The notes under the pieces are model-generated. The model saw nothing but the letters and a program-made list of their open reading frames with translations. It was not told where the DNA came from and searched no databases. The position numbers and the translations under genes were made by a program. 64,000 nucleotides of DNA from Strongylocentrotus droebachiensis (Eukaryota; Echinodermata; Echinoidea; Camarodonta; Strongylocentrotidae): the NCBI GenBank assembly GCA_035222895.1, contig JAVYIG010002752.1, positions 62,001 through 126,000 of the forward strand, given 5' to 3'. Positions 11,830-20,759 of the stretch are shown one piece after another (the stretch's first letter is position 1; each line of letters begins with the position of its first letter).

Positions 11830-12985
11830 GATGCATGTGTAAAAGAGCAAAAACTTATGCACACACTGCATTACTTTTTCTTGCATGACCAATTTGCGTT
11901 AAATGCCAGGAATTTAAAAAAGGATTTTTTTTTTAATCCTTCAATTGGCAACACATTGAGAGGTTAAAAATCATTATTTTCAATACAAATTGGCAATTAT
12001 TTCAACTTTTTGACTATTCTCTTACACATTGATATTGTGTGTAGAGTTATTAGACTCCTTAGAAGAATGTGGCAACAGCAGGAAACTGTAATTGTTGCCA
12101 ATTTGAAGAATAACACGTGATCAATTTAGCCCTTGAGATGAATCCTGTCTTGCAGGGTTAATATAAAATGATATGACGCATTGAAATATCACCTAAATAT
12201 ACCCTGCCTGCATGCTACTTCAGACAGTGCATTTATGAGTATTTAATTATGCGTCTATAGCGCTGATGTGAGCATTGTATGGAAGGAATGTTAAGCCACT
12301 TGATGTAATGATTGATTCATGTACATCCTAGCATAGATGGATAATTTTAGACAGTCTGTGTGAGAAGTGATTTAGAGTATGGTGAGGACCAGCTACATGT
12401 ATTTGAAAGAAGGGGCAAGGGGCAACTTGCCCCCTCCTGACATATCATCATTTGTCAACTAAGAAAAGAAAAAGTGAATCTACATTTTTAGGAAAGTGTT
12501 CGATTATTATTTCTGATATTCTCCTCTCCATCCCCCCTCAAAAAACATATGCATGGAATTGCAGAAAATTGTGTTTTTGATGGGAGTGAAACCCATATAG
12601 TTCTGTTTGTAATGCACGAGGAGGGAGTACCAGGCTTGTTATGATAACAAGTTTTATTTCTTGTTATGTGTGCTTTCTGTGAACTATTTTTTCTTCATAA
12701 TGGGTATGTTTCAAATCATCTTTTCTTTCTATTTATTTATTAATTTATTTTTGTTTTTAATTTTCTGGAACCTTTTTTCAGCTCTCCATGTACCGGTTGT
12801 ACTAAAATTATATCTACATCTGTGTATTTTTGCTGCACTATTTCATCATGGTCCGCATGACTGGAGTAACCTTCAAAACACGCTCTCAACACTCATCACG
12901 TAATCATGAATTGAATTATCCCCCTAACGACCGACGAACCGGCTCACAAGCCTAATAAAATTACATCATTGATTGGCCTCTGAGC
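11830..12985. other. No feature recognised
   Basis: AT-rich, with no exon-like or repeat structure that I can define. The 80-codon frame at 12,661-12,903 is hydrophobic by T-richness only. Confidence 0.5.
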
Positions 12986-12989
12986 ATCA

Positions 12990-13471
12990 TAGGGTGCGTT
13001 TATCGTGTCTTGCCACTAGATATATACATATTGAACCCCACTATACGAAAACGAATTGCGGGATGTCGCGTTTATTGTCTCTTCACGATTAAAAATAAAG
13101 GCCTTGTGTCTGCGCAGCTGCTTTGCGCTGTTTGACCCGGGAAGCAGACAGTTTCTTGGAGGTCAACTACACACACATGCTTGTACATCAACATGACACA
13201 ACACATGGCGCGCGCTAGCCTCCGAACCGGAAATTAACCTGGGAAAGTCCGATTTGTATGTGGGATTAAAAACAGCTTTGCATTTATCATATCTCAGAAA
13301 CGTGATTCTGGCTGTATGTCACATTCAAAACGCACCCTTTTCGGCGTTACAATATGCCCTTATCTAAAGACATTTGGAAAAGGCTTTGCGTTTATCACCT
13401 TAAAAATTTGCCTGAAAGACTTTTGAGAAACCTGATTCTAGGCAAAAAAGTGGTCAATAAACGCACCCATA
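12990..13471. mobile_element. TIR element, GGGTGCGTTTAT family, copy 1 (482 bp)
   Basis: TA then GGGTGCGTTTATCGTGTCTT at the left; GTCAATAAACGCACCC then TA at the right. The interior is GC-richer, with GCGGGATGTCGCGTTTATTG and GTCTGCGCAGCTGCTTTGCG. The left half recurs at 59,628-59,828, where the right half is missing. Confidence 0.85.
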
Positions 13472-13524
13472 GAGCAAACAAGGGAATTAATTCATCATGA
13501 CAAGAGTCCCTTTAAAATCATCTA

Positions 13525-14204
13525 TAGGCGCATTTATACTGTCAAATACCTCATTTTGAAAAGTCGCGATGTTTCGCGCAGCCGTTTACACTTGTGCGGA
13601 AACATCACCGACTGAAAAGCTCAGTGATGTTTTGGCGTGTTTCAGTTGGTAAATACATGCGCGGCACTCCGATGCAAACACTTTCCTCTTTCTATCTTTC
13701 CTTGTTATTCTTTGTTTTTCCTTCTATTACCTTCTCTTATGTTATTCTTTATCACTTCCTTCTATCACTTTCTCTTTCTGTGTTTCCTTATGTTATTATT
13801 TATTTCTTCCTTTTATCACCTTCTCTTATGTTATTCTTTGTTTTTTAATCATTCTATCACTTTCTCTTTCTGTCTTTCCTTATGTTATTCTTTGTTTCTT
13901 CCTTCTATCACCTTCTCTTATGTTATTCTTTGTATTAATCGTTCTATCATTGTCTTCAAAAGGACGACATCTAGCCCCGCTCCTCAAGTCACTTTACCTA
14001 ACATCGCGATGTTACAACTGCGAGCGTTTATACTTGCCAAACGCGCCAAAACACGCCAAAACACGCCAAAAGATCACACTTCGTTTTGGAATGTTTGGGG
14101 CTTGGCGTTTCTGCCGGTAAAGCGTAGTTGCCCTTGGTAACATCGCGGCCAGGCTCCGGTTTGGCATTTTTTGGCGTGTTTGGAAGACAGTGTAAATGCC
14201 CCTA
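13525..14204 (+). mobile_element. TIR element carrying a minisatellite, copy 2 (680 bp)
   Basis: The ends (TAGGCGCATTTATACTGTC and GACAGTGTAAATGCCCCTA) and both flanking parts are nearly identical to the copy at 3,865-5,190. The inner pyrimidine-rich array has only about 2-3 units, against about nine there. Nearly all of the 646-bp length difference between the copies comes from the array. No transposase. Confidence 0.85.
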
Positions 14205-14364
14205 ATACGTCAAGCCACTCAGAAACTCCTGGGTACTTAGTTCCAATTTCTGGGCTAATTCTTGCATTCCTGGTATTGACTTTTGAGCATAAAAGTCAAT
14301 AAGTAGGCGTAGCGGGAATTAAGGTACATTGGGTTATGCATATTTGAAGAGGTTAGGATAGAGA

Positions 14365-14447
14365 GCTAGGGAGAGAGAGAGTAAGTGGGGTGGGGAGGGG
14401 GTAATAGAGAAAGTGATAGGGGAAGATAGAGAGAGAGAGAGAGAGAG

Positions 14448-14491
<44 letters not shown>

Positions 14492-14493
14492 CG

Positions 14494-14532
<39 letters not shown>

Positions 14533-14760
14533 TGGAGAGAGAAAAAGATGGAAATGGAGAGGTGGAAAGAGGGAGGGAGAGAAAGAGATGGGGATGGGTG
14601 GGAAGAGAGGGAGATCTAAAGAGATCAAGAGAGAGAGAGAGAGATGATCTGAGGTGTGAGAGAGATTGAGAGAGAGAAATGGGGGAGAGAGATAGGGAGA
14701 AAGAGAAGTGGAGATAAAGTGAAAGAGATAGAGAGAGATGGTGGGGGGGGGGGGGGTAGA
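14365..14760. repeat. (GA)n microsatellite complex
   Basis: About 400 bp of GA-rich sequence broken by GATGGAGA, GGAAAG and GGTGG interruptions, ending in a G-run (14,741-14,757). The strand-specific purine tract could form triplex or slipped structures (general property). Arg/Glu and Ser/Leu open frames across it are artefacts. Confidence 0.85.
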
Positions 14761-15239
14761 GATAATGATGATGATCCTAATGACTAGAAGGCTTTGTCAG
14801 TTTCTGTTCAATTCATGAGGGATATGACATGCCTTCACTGGGAGAGATGTACATGTATGCTGAGGAATTAGGAGTAGCAATATGAATGTCACAGAAACCG
14901 ATGCATCAAATAGAAGAGTGAACTATGTATCAATGGGGAAAGATGTACAAATAGAAATAGAGAGCTATGAAGGGATCTCAAGAACAGAGTAAACACACAC
15001 GTACTGGCAGATATGGATAAAGAAATGCTGTATTTTGAGATAAGGAATGTTTTTCCTGTAAAGAGGATGGTGGTGGGGATGATGATGATAATGGTGATGA
15101 TAAGGATGACGATGAATAATTACCCCCCAAAATATTTTACTAAGATAGATTGAGCTAATTCCTTGAATGCTTATAAGCCTCTTTTCAAGATGGCTCGGCT
15201 ATAAAAGCTTTGATGATAAAATGATACTTTGTGGTGTAG

Positions 15240-15446
15240 TAGTGGTGGTGAATATTTTACCTGACTGCTAAGAAATCACAAATGCTTGTTAGTAAGCAAC
15301 CAGAGGACTGACGACTTTAGGTCCTCTCCGAAGGACCTGGTAATGAGGATTAATGCCTTACCAAAGGGCACTAGCGCATCGTCTTGGTTTTGAACCCGGG
15401 TCGCCGAATTACGAGACCACTGCTCTACCAACTGAGCTATCGCGCC
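15240..15446 (-). repeat. tRNA-derived SINE, GGCGCGAT family, full-length copy
   Basis: On the - strand the head GGCGCGATAGCTCAGTTGGT then AGAGCAGTGGTCTCGTAATT and GGGTTCAAAACC forms a good tRNA-like A-box and B-box. It is followed by GCACTAGTGC-type body sequence, CATTAATCCTCATTACCAGG, paired GTCCTTCGG/CCGAAGGAC-like sequence, and a tail ending TTAGCAGTCAGGTAAAATAT. A tail-only copy with the same GTTTAT/TACCTGACTGCT end lies at 22,665-22,733. It sits about 90 bp upstream of sialidase exon A, in the preceding intron. Confidence 0.8.
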
Positions 15447-15534
15447 TCCTCAGTATACATTAATATACCAGTAAAATAGCTGTGCTATATAAACTTATAT
15501 ATTTTTTACTATCATCTTTGTTTACGGTTTCCAG

Positions 15535-15764
15535 GGCGATGAACCCTGTACCAATCGTAGATGAGGACATGGATGCCATCATACTAGTCTTCATCACATT
15601 CCCCATCGAGCTATCTGAAGCAGATCTTATCAGAGGTGATAAATACCAACAGAACCTGTATGTAACAAAGAGTGTAGATGAAGGGAGTTCATGGTCGGAA
15701 CCTCTGGATATCACTAATCTAACGCTCGGTAGGATGGACCCAGAACCTCTCATCTATGCATCAG
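15535..15764 (+). CDS. NEU1-like sialidase, exon A (first exon found in window)
   Basis: Acceptor GTTTACGGTTTCCAG, donor CAG|GTAAGA. It encodes 76 codons starting AMNPVPIVDEDMDA and ending LIYASG, with the last Gly split across the intron (phase 1). It includes an Asp-box, SVDEGSSW (S-x-D-x-G-x-x-W), typical of GH33 sialidase propeller blades. The MNP...FLF-like and GPGHG junctions match lysosomal NEU1 and NEU3 in order. The exon opens with one base that completes a codon, so at least one coding exon lies upstream. That part should carry the FRIP arginine and the catalytic Asp; it was not found in 1-15,534. The product would hydrolyse terminal sialic acids, probably in the lysosome by analogy with NEU1 (inference). 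Confidence 0.85.
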
Positions 15765-15779
15765 GTAAGAACATAGTGA

Positions 15780-15941
15780 GTTGGTCTCATGATAATGGTG
15801 GTGATGATGATGATGGTCATGATGATGGTTGTGACGGTAATAGTGATGATGATGATGATGATGAATTGATGATCAGGTGAGACCGTATAGTTGGTCTAGC
15901 TGTGAGACCATATTGAGTTGGTCTCATGATAATGGTGTTGA

Positions 15942-15975
<34 letters not shown>

Positions 15976-16060
15976 GGTGGTGGTGGTGGTGGTGGTGGTG
16001 GTGGTGGTGGTGGTGGTGGTGGTGATTTAAATGATGATGATGGTGATGATGATAATGACG
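15780..16060 (+). repeat. GAT/GGT trinucleotide microsatellites in the first visible sialidase intron
   Basis: Two donor-like segments (TTGGTCTCATGATAATGGTG at 15,781 and again at 15,918) each lead into GATGAT tracts. The second contains an uninterrupted (GGT)n of about 65 bp at 15,958-16,022. The layout looks like a duplicated exon-end plus intron-start unit with independent expansion of the trinucleotide part. Poly-Asp/Gly and poly-His frames here are artefacts. Confidence 0.85.
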
Positions 16061-16194
16061 CTATCTGAAGCAGATCTTATCAGAGGTGATAAATACCAAC
16101 AGAACCTGTATGTAACAAAGAGTGTAGATGAAGGGAGGTCATGGTCGGAACCTCTGGAAATCACTAATCTATAACGCTCGGTAGGATGCATCAG
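16060..16194 (+). pseudogene. Partial duplicate of sialidase exon A
   Basis: From GCTATCTGAAGCAGATCTTA onward this repeats exon A positions 15,610-15,764 almost base for base, including the SVDEG Asp-box region (here SVDEGRSW). It ends with the same CATCAG|GTAAGA donor. A two-base TA insertion creates an in-frame TAA after the ...EITNL segment, and 21 bases between two ATG copies are missing. The 5' part of the exon and its acceptor are absent, so it cannot be spliced as a coding exon. High identity implies a recent duplication. Confidence 0.85.
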
Positions 16195-16437
16195 GTAAGA
16201 CCGTAGTGGGTTGGTCTAGCGTAAGACTGTAGTGAGTTGGTCTAGTGGTCAGACCATAGTGAGTTGGTCTAGTGGTTAGACCATAGTGAGTTGGTCTAGC
16301 GGTAAGATCGTAGTGGGTTGGTCTAGCGGTAAGACCGTATCGAGTTGGGCTAGCGGTAAGTCCATAGTGAGTTGGTCTAGCGGTAAGACCGTAGTGAGTT
16401 GGGCTAGCGGTAAGACCATATTGAGTTGGTCTCATGA
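16195..16437 (+). repeat. 26-27 bp minisatellite built on a 5' splice site
   Basis: About nine units of the form GTAAGACCRTAGTGAGTTGG+TCTAGCG. The unit equals the donor and first intron bases of exon A (GTAAGAACATAGTGAGTTGG at 15,765). Units start near 16,195, 16,221, 16,248, 16,275, 16,302, 16,329, 16,355, 16,382 and 16,409. Most keep GGTAAG; two are changed to GTCAGA and GTTAGA. The last unit returns to TTGGTCTCATGATAATGG, as in the original intron start. Confidence 0.85.
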
Positions 16438-16775
16438 TAATGGTGATGATGATGATGTGATGATGGTGATGATGGTCGTGATGGTTATGGTGATAATGGT
16501 TGTGATGATAAGGATGATGATGATGATGATGATGGTTATCATGATGATGATGATGATGATGATTGTTCTGATGGTGGTGGTGATGATGGTGATGATGATG
16601 ATGATGATAATGATAAGGATGATGATGATGATGCTGATGATGATGATAATGATAGTGTTGATGATGATTGTGATGATGATAAGGATGATGATGATGATGA
16701 TGATGATGATTGTTCTGATGGTGGTGGTGATGATTGTAGTGATGATGATGATGATGATAAGGATGACAATGGTTG

Positions 16776-16816
<41 letters not shown>

Positions 16817-16820
16817 GTCC
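16438..16820. repeat. (GAT)n-rich microsatellite complex with terminal (GCT)n
   Basis: Nearly 380 bp of GATGATGAT interrupted by GGTGGT, TGTTCTGATGGTGG and GATAAGGATG, which recur as higher-order units. It ends in a short (GCT)n at 16,782-16,812, about 40 bp before the exon B acceptor. Histidine- and methionine-rich frames of 120-217 codons on both strands are artefacts. Confidence 0.85.
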
Positions 16821-16852
16821 ATAAAACGTTGCTATCGCTGTTGTTTTTGAAG

Positions 16853-16942
16853 GTCCTGGCCATGGTTTGCAGCTGAAGTCTGGTCGACTCATCGTCCCTG
16901 GTAACATACACTGGAAGGAGAAACCTCAGCCAGGGGCTACAG
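16853..16942 (+). CDS. NEU1-like sialidase, exon B
   Basis: Acceptor TGTTGTTTTTGAAG, donor ACAG|GTAAGT. Two bases complete the split Gly, then 29 codons read PGHGLQLKSGRLIVPGNIHW followed by a Pro/Lys-rich end, and one base carries into the next exon (phase 1). GPGxGIQxxxGRLxxP is a conserved stretch at this position in animal sialidases. The acceptor is unusual in sitting just after the GAT/GCT microsatellite. Confidence 0.85.
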
Positions 16943-16978
16943 GTAAGTCCTACCTTCATCTGCTTCAGAGACAGAAGG

Positions 16979-18048
16979 CAGAGATGCCAACTAGTACGGA
17001 TTTCCCGTAATTTCTACGGGAAATCGGCCGATTACGGGCGGTACGATTTTCATACCATAAATCCCGGATTTTGCCGATTTTGCTGATTTTCAAAATTAGC
17101 ACTTTAAGGTTTAGCACGTACTTTTGACTATTGCAGCGCAGCCATCCTTGAATCCATGCATAGAAATCCCATAGGGCTTCCGATTGGACAATTTGTTATC
17201 TAGCACACCCCTTTCACAGTGCAGGTGCATACATGTGTGTCTTTGTATGCGTGTGTGCCCAGCAGAGAAAGACAGCTTCGCGAGCGGGGGCCGGGTGAAA
17301 TACCTCTCTTGGCCGCGCCGCTACCGCCCGGCCAGCGCCAGGCCTCGCTACGCTAGCGCCGTGTACTGTCGGATTTCTCACAGGCTGTCACAGCATTCGT
17401 CGATTTTCGTCGACAATCTGAACTCATGTTGGTTGGATTTAGATATCAATCATCATGTCTTCCACAACTAAGAAGCGTGGCAAGAAGTTACAGACTTTTA
17501 AAGAAGAATACAGTAAGAAATGGAAATGCATCGTTCCTTCAAAGAAAAGCCTGAGTCATGCTAGGTGCACGATATGCGCATCAGATTTCAACATTGGACA
17601 TGTGGAGTTGACAGCAACTAATGAGCTTACAGGTGCAAGAAGGCTGCAAAAGACTATAGCATCATATCAGAACATGTGATTGTGAGGGAGTTCATCTAAC
17701 CTTTCAACAGAACACTTTCAATATGGAGTTGACACCAACTTATGAACTTACATGTGCAAGGACGCTGCAAAAGACTATAGTAACATATCAAGACATTTTG
17801 TCATGAGTTCATCCAGTCTTTCAGTAGAATACTTTCAATATGGAGTTACATGCACATGTAACACCAACTAATGAACAGGTATGTTACTTTTATTTAACTT
17901 GTTGTGCTATCGCGCTTGCCTGCGGGAGCTGCGCTTGCCAGCGTGCAGAAAAATTTGCGTCGCGCAGAAAATTACTGATTTTGTCTCCAAATTACTGATT
18001 TTTAGCCTTATGATTACTGATTTGTGCTCTGAAAGGTTGGCATCCCTG
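16979..18048. mobile_element. hAT-like DNA transposon remnant with 6-bp target duplication, copy 1 (1.07 kb)
   Basis: The ends CAGAGATGCCAAC and GTTGGCATCCCTG are inverted, and the element is flanked by a perfect AGAAGG duplication (16,973-16,978 and 18,049-18,054). The shorter copy at 39,044-39,486 has the same ends flanked by GCTACA on both sides. The sequence just inside (AGTACGGATTTCCCGTAAT; TTACTGATTTGTGCTCTGAA) is shared. CAG-starting TIRs and the zinc-finger-like frame at 17,455 suggest hAT. Most hATs make 8-bp duplications, but groups with shorter ones exist. Inserted in the intron after sialidase exon B. Confidence 0.8.
17455..17679 (+). pseudogene. Transposase N-terminal fragment with zinc-finger-like motif
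   Basis: A 74-codon frame opens with a basic stretch (KKRGKKLQTFKEEYSKKWKC) and has a C-x2-C pair (RCTICASDFNIGH). This is the layout of BED/ZMYM-like zinc fingers at the start of many hAT and related transposase-derived proteins. The paired downstream His/Cys is not conserved, and the frame stops before any catalytic core. Decayed near-repeats of its last third follow at 17,707-17,800 and 17,820-17,880 (GGAGTTGACACCAACT and similar). It lies within the element at 16,979-18,048. Confidence 0.5.
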
Positions 18049-18056
18049 AGAAGGGC

Positions 18057-18318
18057 ATTAACTCATAGCCTGCCATAAGGCTGCATGCACGCTATTGTGA
18101 TAGTGCTTTGTACACGCGGGCAAGCTACTGCTTCTCTGCTTGCATGTTTGCACGCATTCGTAATAGCAGTTATTGTTCATGCCCATTGGACTGTGCCTAA
18201 TGTTATGCATGCGCAATTGATAGTACCATCGCGTTAATCCATGTATCTCGTTATAAACTTGGCAATGGGGGGCTTTGTGGCTTGGCACAATGGGGATTAG
18301 CCTTGTGGCAGGATAAGA
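18057..18318. mobile_element. TIR element, TTAACTCATAGCCTGCC family, copy 1
   Basis: The left end TTAACTCATAGCCTGCCATA and right end TGTGGCAGGATAAGAGTTCA are inverted repeats. The interior has GCATGCACGC and AATAGCAGTTATTGTTCATG. The same family, inverted in the middle, occurs at 28,319-28,820. Here it abuts a TTAA-flanked MITE on its right; at 28.3 kb the same TTAA family lies inside it. Confidence 0.75.
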
Positions 18319-18344
18319 GTTCAATTGACTCTGTAACATTGCCT

Positions 18345-18703
18345 CATATTCTGAAACAAAATCCTGAATTCAGCTCATGCTGCAATCATAATTATAAACC
18401 TTTAGGTCAGTCAGGAATCCCACAACTTTTACAAGCCGATCGCCTGTCTGATTATCAAGATATTTATGATTGGAAATCAAAAATTCATTTTTTGCTTTCA
18501 TAACGGTTTTTATAAGACCACAGTCTATTGGGGAAAATGAGTACGGTAAAACCGGTCACTCAAAGATTTTGCTTTTTTGAGGCACTTCATGATAATTTTG
18601 AAGAGCAATTTTGTTAGGGCTTCAATATTACACCATATCACAGAAACTGATAACACGTAGGGCCGTGCATCTCAGATTAAACATTGTTAAACGATGCTTT
18701 TAA
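18345..18703 (-). mobile_element. TTAA-flanked MITE, copy 2 (inverted)
   Basis: The inverse of the 10,087-10,477 element. CTCATGCTGCAATCATAATT and GATCGCCTGTCTGATTATCA near the left, GGTAAAACCGGTCACTCAAA in the middle, and ACATTGTTAAACGATGCTTT+TAA at the right all match it. The terminal GGGATC has decayed. Intronic in the sialidase gene. Confidence 0.75.
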
Positions 18704-18920
18704 GTTGTATACTTACATATACAGTACATTCACACAGAAGGTAATGTTTTTCTAGCTCTCATTAGATGATTTCCTGTTATTGTTGGTACATGGTACATCA
18801 CTTTATTTATACTTATAGCAATAAAGGAAGAACGGAATAAGAAAAGCCTATGACTTGACCTGATTAATGGTCCATGCATGTCAAAATTATGTATGTTTAT
18901 TTCTACAAATATACATAATC

Positions 18921-19076
18921 CAGTCAAGCCAGTTAAAGTGACCGCCCAAAGGAAACACAAAAAGTGGTCTTTGTAGACAGGTTCCTTTAGTACACGTTTC
19001 AACGAGGAACCAATTTCAAGGGAATAAAAAAATGTGGTCTTTGTAGACAGGTGGTCACTAAAGCAGGTGTGACTGT
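18921..19076 (-). mobile_element. Small TIR element, CAGTCAAACC family, copy 2
   Basis: Reads CAGTCAAGCCAGTTAAAGTG ... AGGTGTGACTG and is the inverse of the copy at 3,400-3,578, including AAAGTGGTCTTTGTAGACAG twice. Non-coding. Confidence 0.75.
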
Positions 19077-19336
19077 TCATATGTACTAATAATACTACAC
19101 ACTGGGCTTCACATGAAGTTTGTTTGGAGCCCAGTGTGTAGTAGTATTAGTAAATATACTTTGTGTTTGAAAAAGTGTTATCTTTGGTAGATATCAAAGT
19201 ATTCCAATGTATTTTTTTTATATAAAAGTTACATTTATAAAAGTTATTGTCCTATGGCGGACTAATGAATATTAATAATTCAGAATAAATCAGGAGAGCT
19301 TGGGTATTTGTTTCTAGTTCATCGTTACTGTGCCAT

Positions 19337-19410
19337 GGACCAGTGATGGCCTGGTGGTAGAGTCACTGTCCAGCAAGCAGTAGATGCAGGTTCAAGTCCC
19401 GCTGGTTCCA
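19337..19410 (+). tRNA. tRNA-Ala-like sequence (pseudo-tRNA or SINE head)
   Basis: A 74-nt cloverleaf can be drawn. The acceptor stem GGACCAG pairs with CTGGTTC (one G-U). The B-box GGTTCAAGTCC is perfect and the A-box TGGCCTGGTGG is imperfect. The anticodon stem is ACTGT/GCAGT with loop CCAGCAA, so the triplet is AGC (Ala). Position 33 is C instead of U and the T-stem has an A-C mismatch, so it is probably not a functional tRNA. A T6 pol III stop lies about 3 bases downstream. Confidence 0.45.
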
Positions 19411-19800
19411 AGATTTTTTCTGACTTGTTTTCTAATACAGATCGATCAATCGATCTTATTTACTGGGTGTAAGCCACAAATATGTTTAAATAATTTAAAT
19501 AATATTCCAATGTAGTACTACAAATATTTATGATAATGTGAATGTACAATAGACCTGTGTACTAGCATATTCAAATTCTATGCATACTTTTTACTAAAAC
19601 AAAGGTTGTTCTAGACAGCCTGAAAGATTTCCTGACATAGCAACAAGCAATGTATACAGACTGGATTCCAAGTATTGTAGGTTAATGGAATAACTAATCC
19701 CTAGGTCCTCAGGAAAGAAACATGCATACATTTGAATATGTTATTAAACTGATCTATTGACAGGCTATACTTCTTTTCACTCTCTTTTCCCTCTATTACA

Positions 19801-19845
19801 TGCAGGTTGGTTAGCCAAGTTTAAGTGATTAATATTGTCTAGTCC
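19801..19845 (+). pseudogene. Decayed copy of the sialidase exon C start
   Basis: CATGCAG|GTTGGTTAGC then CAAGTTTAAGTGATTAATAT repeats the acceptor and first ~35 bases of exon C at 20,577-20,617, including the intronic TACATG before the AG. A TGA falls in frame a few codons in. Together with the donor-side copies at 20,929-21,600, both boundaries of exon C have been duplicated locally. Confidence 0.7.
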
Positions 19846-20583
19846 CTCATGTCAATTCATGTAGAGTTTTAGATTCCCCATGAAGGGCGCAGGCAAGCAT
19901 AACTTTAATGGTCGAAAATTATTCCAATATTCTATCGTATAAACCTGATTGAAACCATCTTGGACATAGAGAATAGAATAAATGAAGAGCTTAATTCCAA
20001 AAGGAGCTAAATCCACTGTTGATGGAAATTGAATTATTGATATCAGAATATTGTTCACTTAAGTACCTGTCTTTCAATAAAATGATTTACCTAAATTTTG
20101 GGAGCAATTATGTAAAAATGCACCTTCTAATATAATTTTTTCCAAAGACGCCTGTACAAAACCTGGTAAACAATTTATTTTTTATCCGAAGTTACAAAAG
20201 TGGATTAAGCTCCGTTGGGAGTTAAACTCTTCAAATACTGATTTTAGAATTGTATGTCGTGAATCAGAATCCATGGAATTGCCCACATGTAGTTTTATTC
20301 AAGATTCATATTTTTTATTCATTCCATTCAATAAAAATATATATGTATATAAAAGATATTACAAGTGTAAAAAAGAAAGAAATACAAGTTATACAAACAT
20401 CAGAAGGTCACCGATCAATACACTTAAAGGTAAAGAAATCAAATGGACTTTGGGTCACTGCAAAAGTTCAAATAAATTTGAATTTGTCAAGGCTATGCCA
20501 AAGGTTTGAATTAAAATATTTAAGTAAAAATAAAAATAATTAATTTATACTTACATTTCATCTTGTTTTGTTATCATGTACAG

Positions 20584-20759
20584 GTTGGTTAGCTGAGCTG
20601 AAGTGGTCAATATTGGAGTTCTTTGATAGTTTCCATGGTAGTAGGAATTGTTCTATTGTCCTCTTCAGTGATGATGGTGGAGATACCTGGCAAGTAGGAG
20701 GAAAAATACCACCGGCCAAAGATGAAGATGGAGTAGATATACCAGCTAACGAGTGCCAG
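20584..20759 (+). CDS. NEU1-like sialidase, exon C
   Basis: Acceptor ATCATGTACAG, donor TGCCAG|GTAAGG. Two bases finish a Gly codon, then 58 codons from WLAELKWSILEFFDSF to VDIPANECQ, phase 0 end. It contains the Asp-box SDDGGDTW and the sequence before the catalytic Glu (NECQ corresponds to DECQ in NEU1). The last third of the exon plus the donor has been copied into the following intron several times, and its start into the preceding intron. Confidence 0.85.

Noticed and set aside
13594-14140. Hydrophobic frame with similarity to the one at 3,978
   Set aside because: Same MITE, second copy; the similarity reflects DNA transposition, not a gene family.
16169-16876. Long His-rich, Met/Ile-rich and Ser-rich open frames on both strands
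   Set aside because: They are translations of the GAT/GGT microsatellite in different frames and overlap known exon and intron boundaries.
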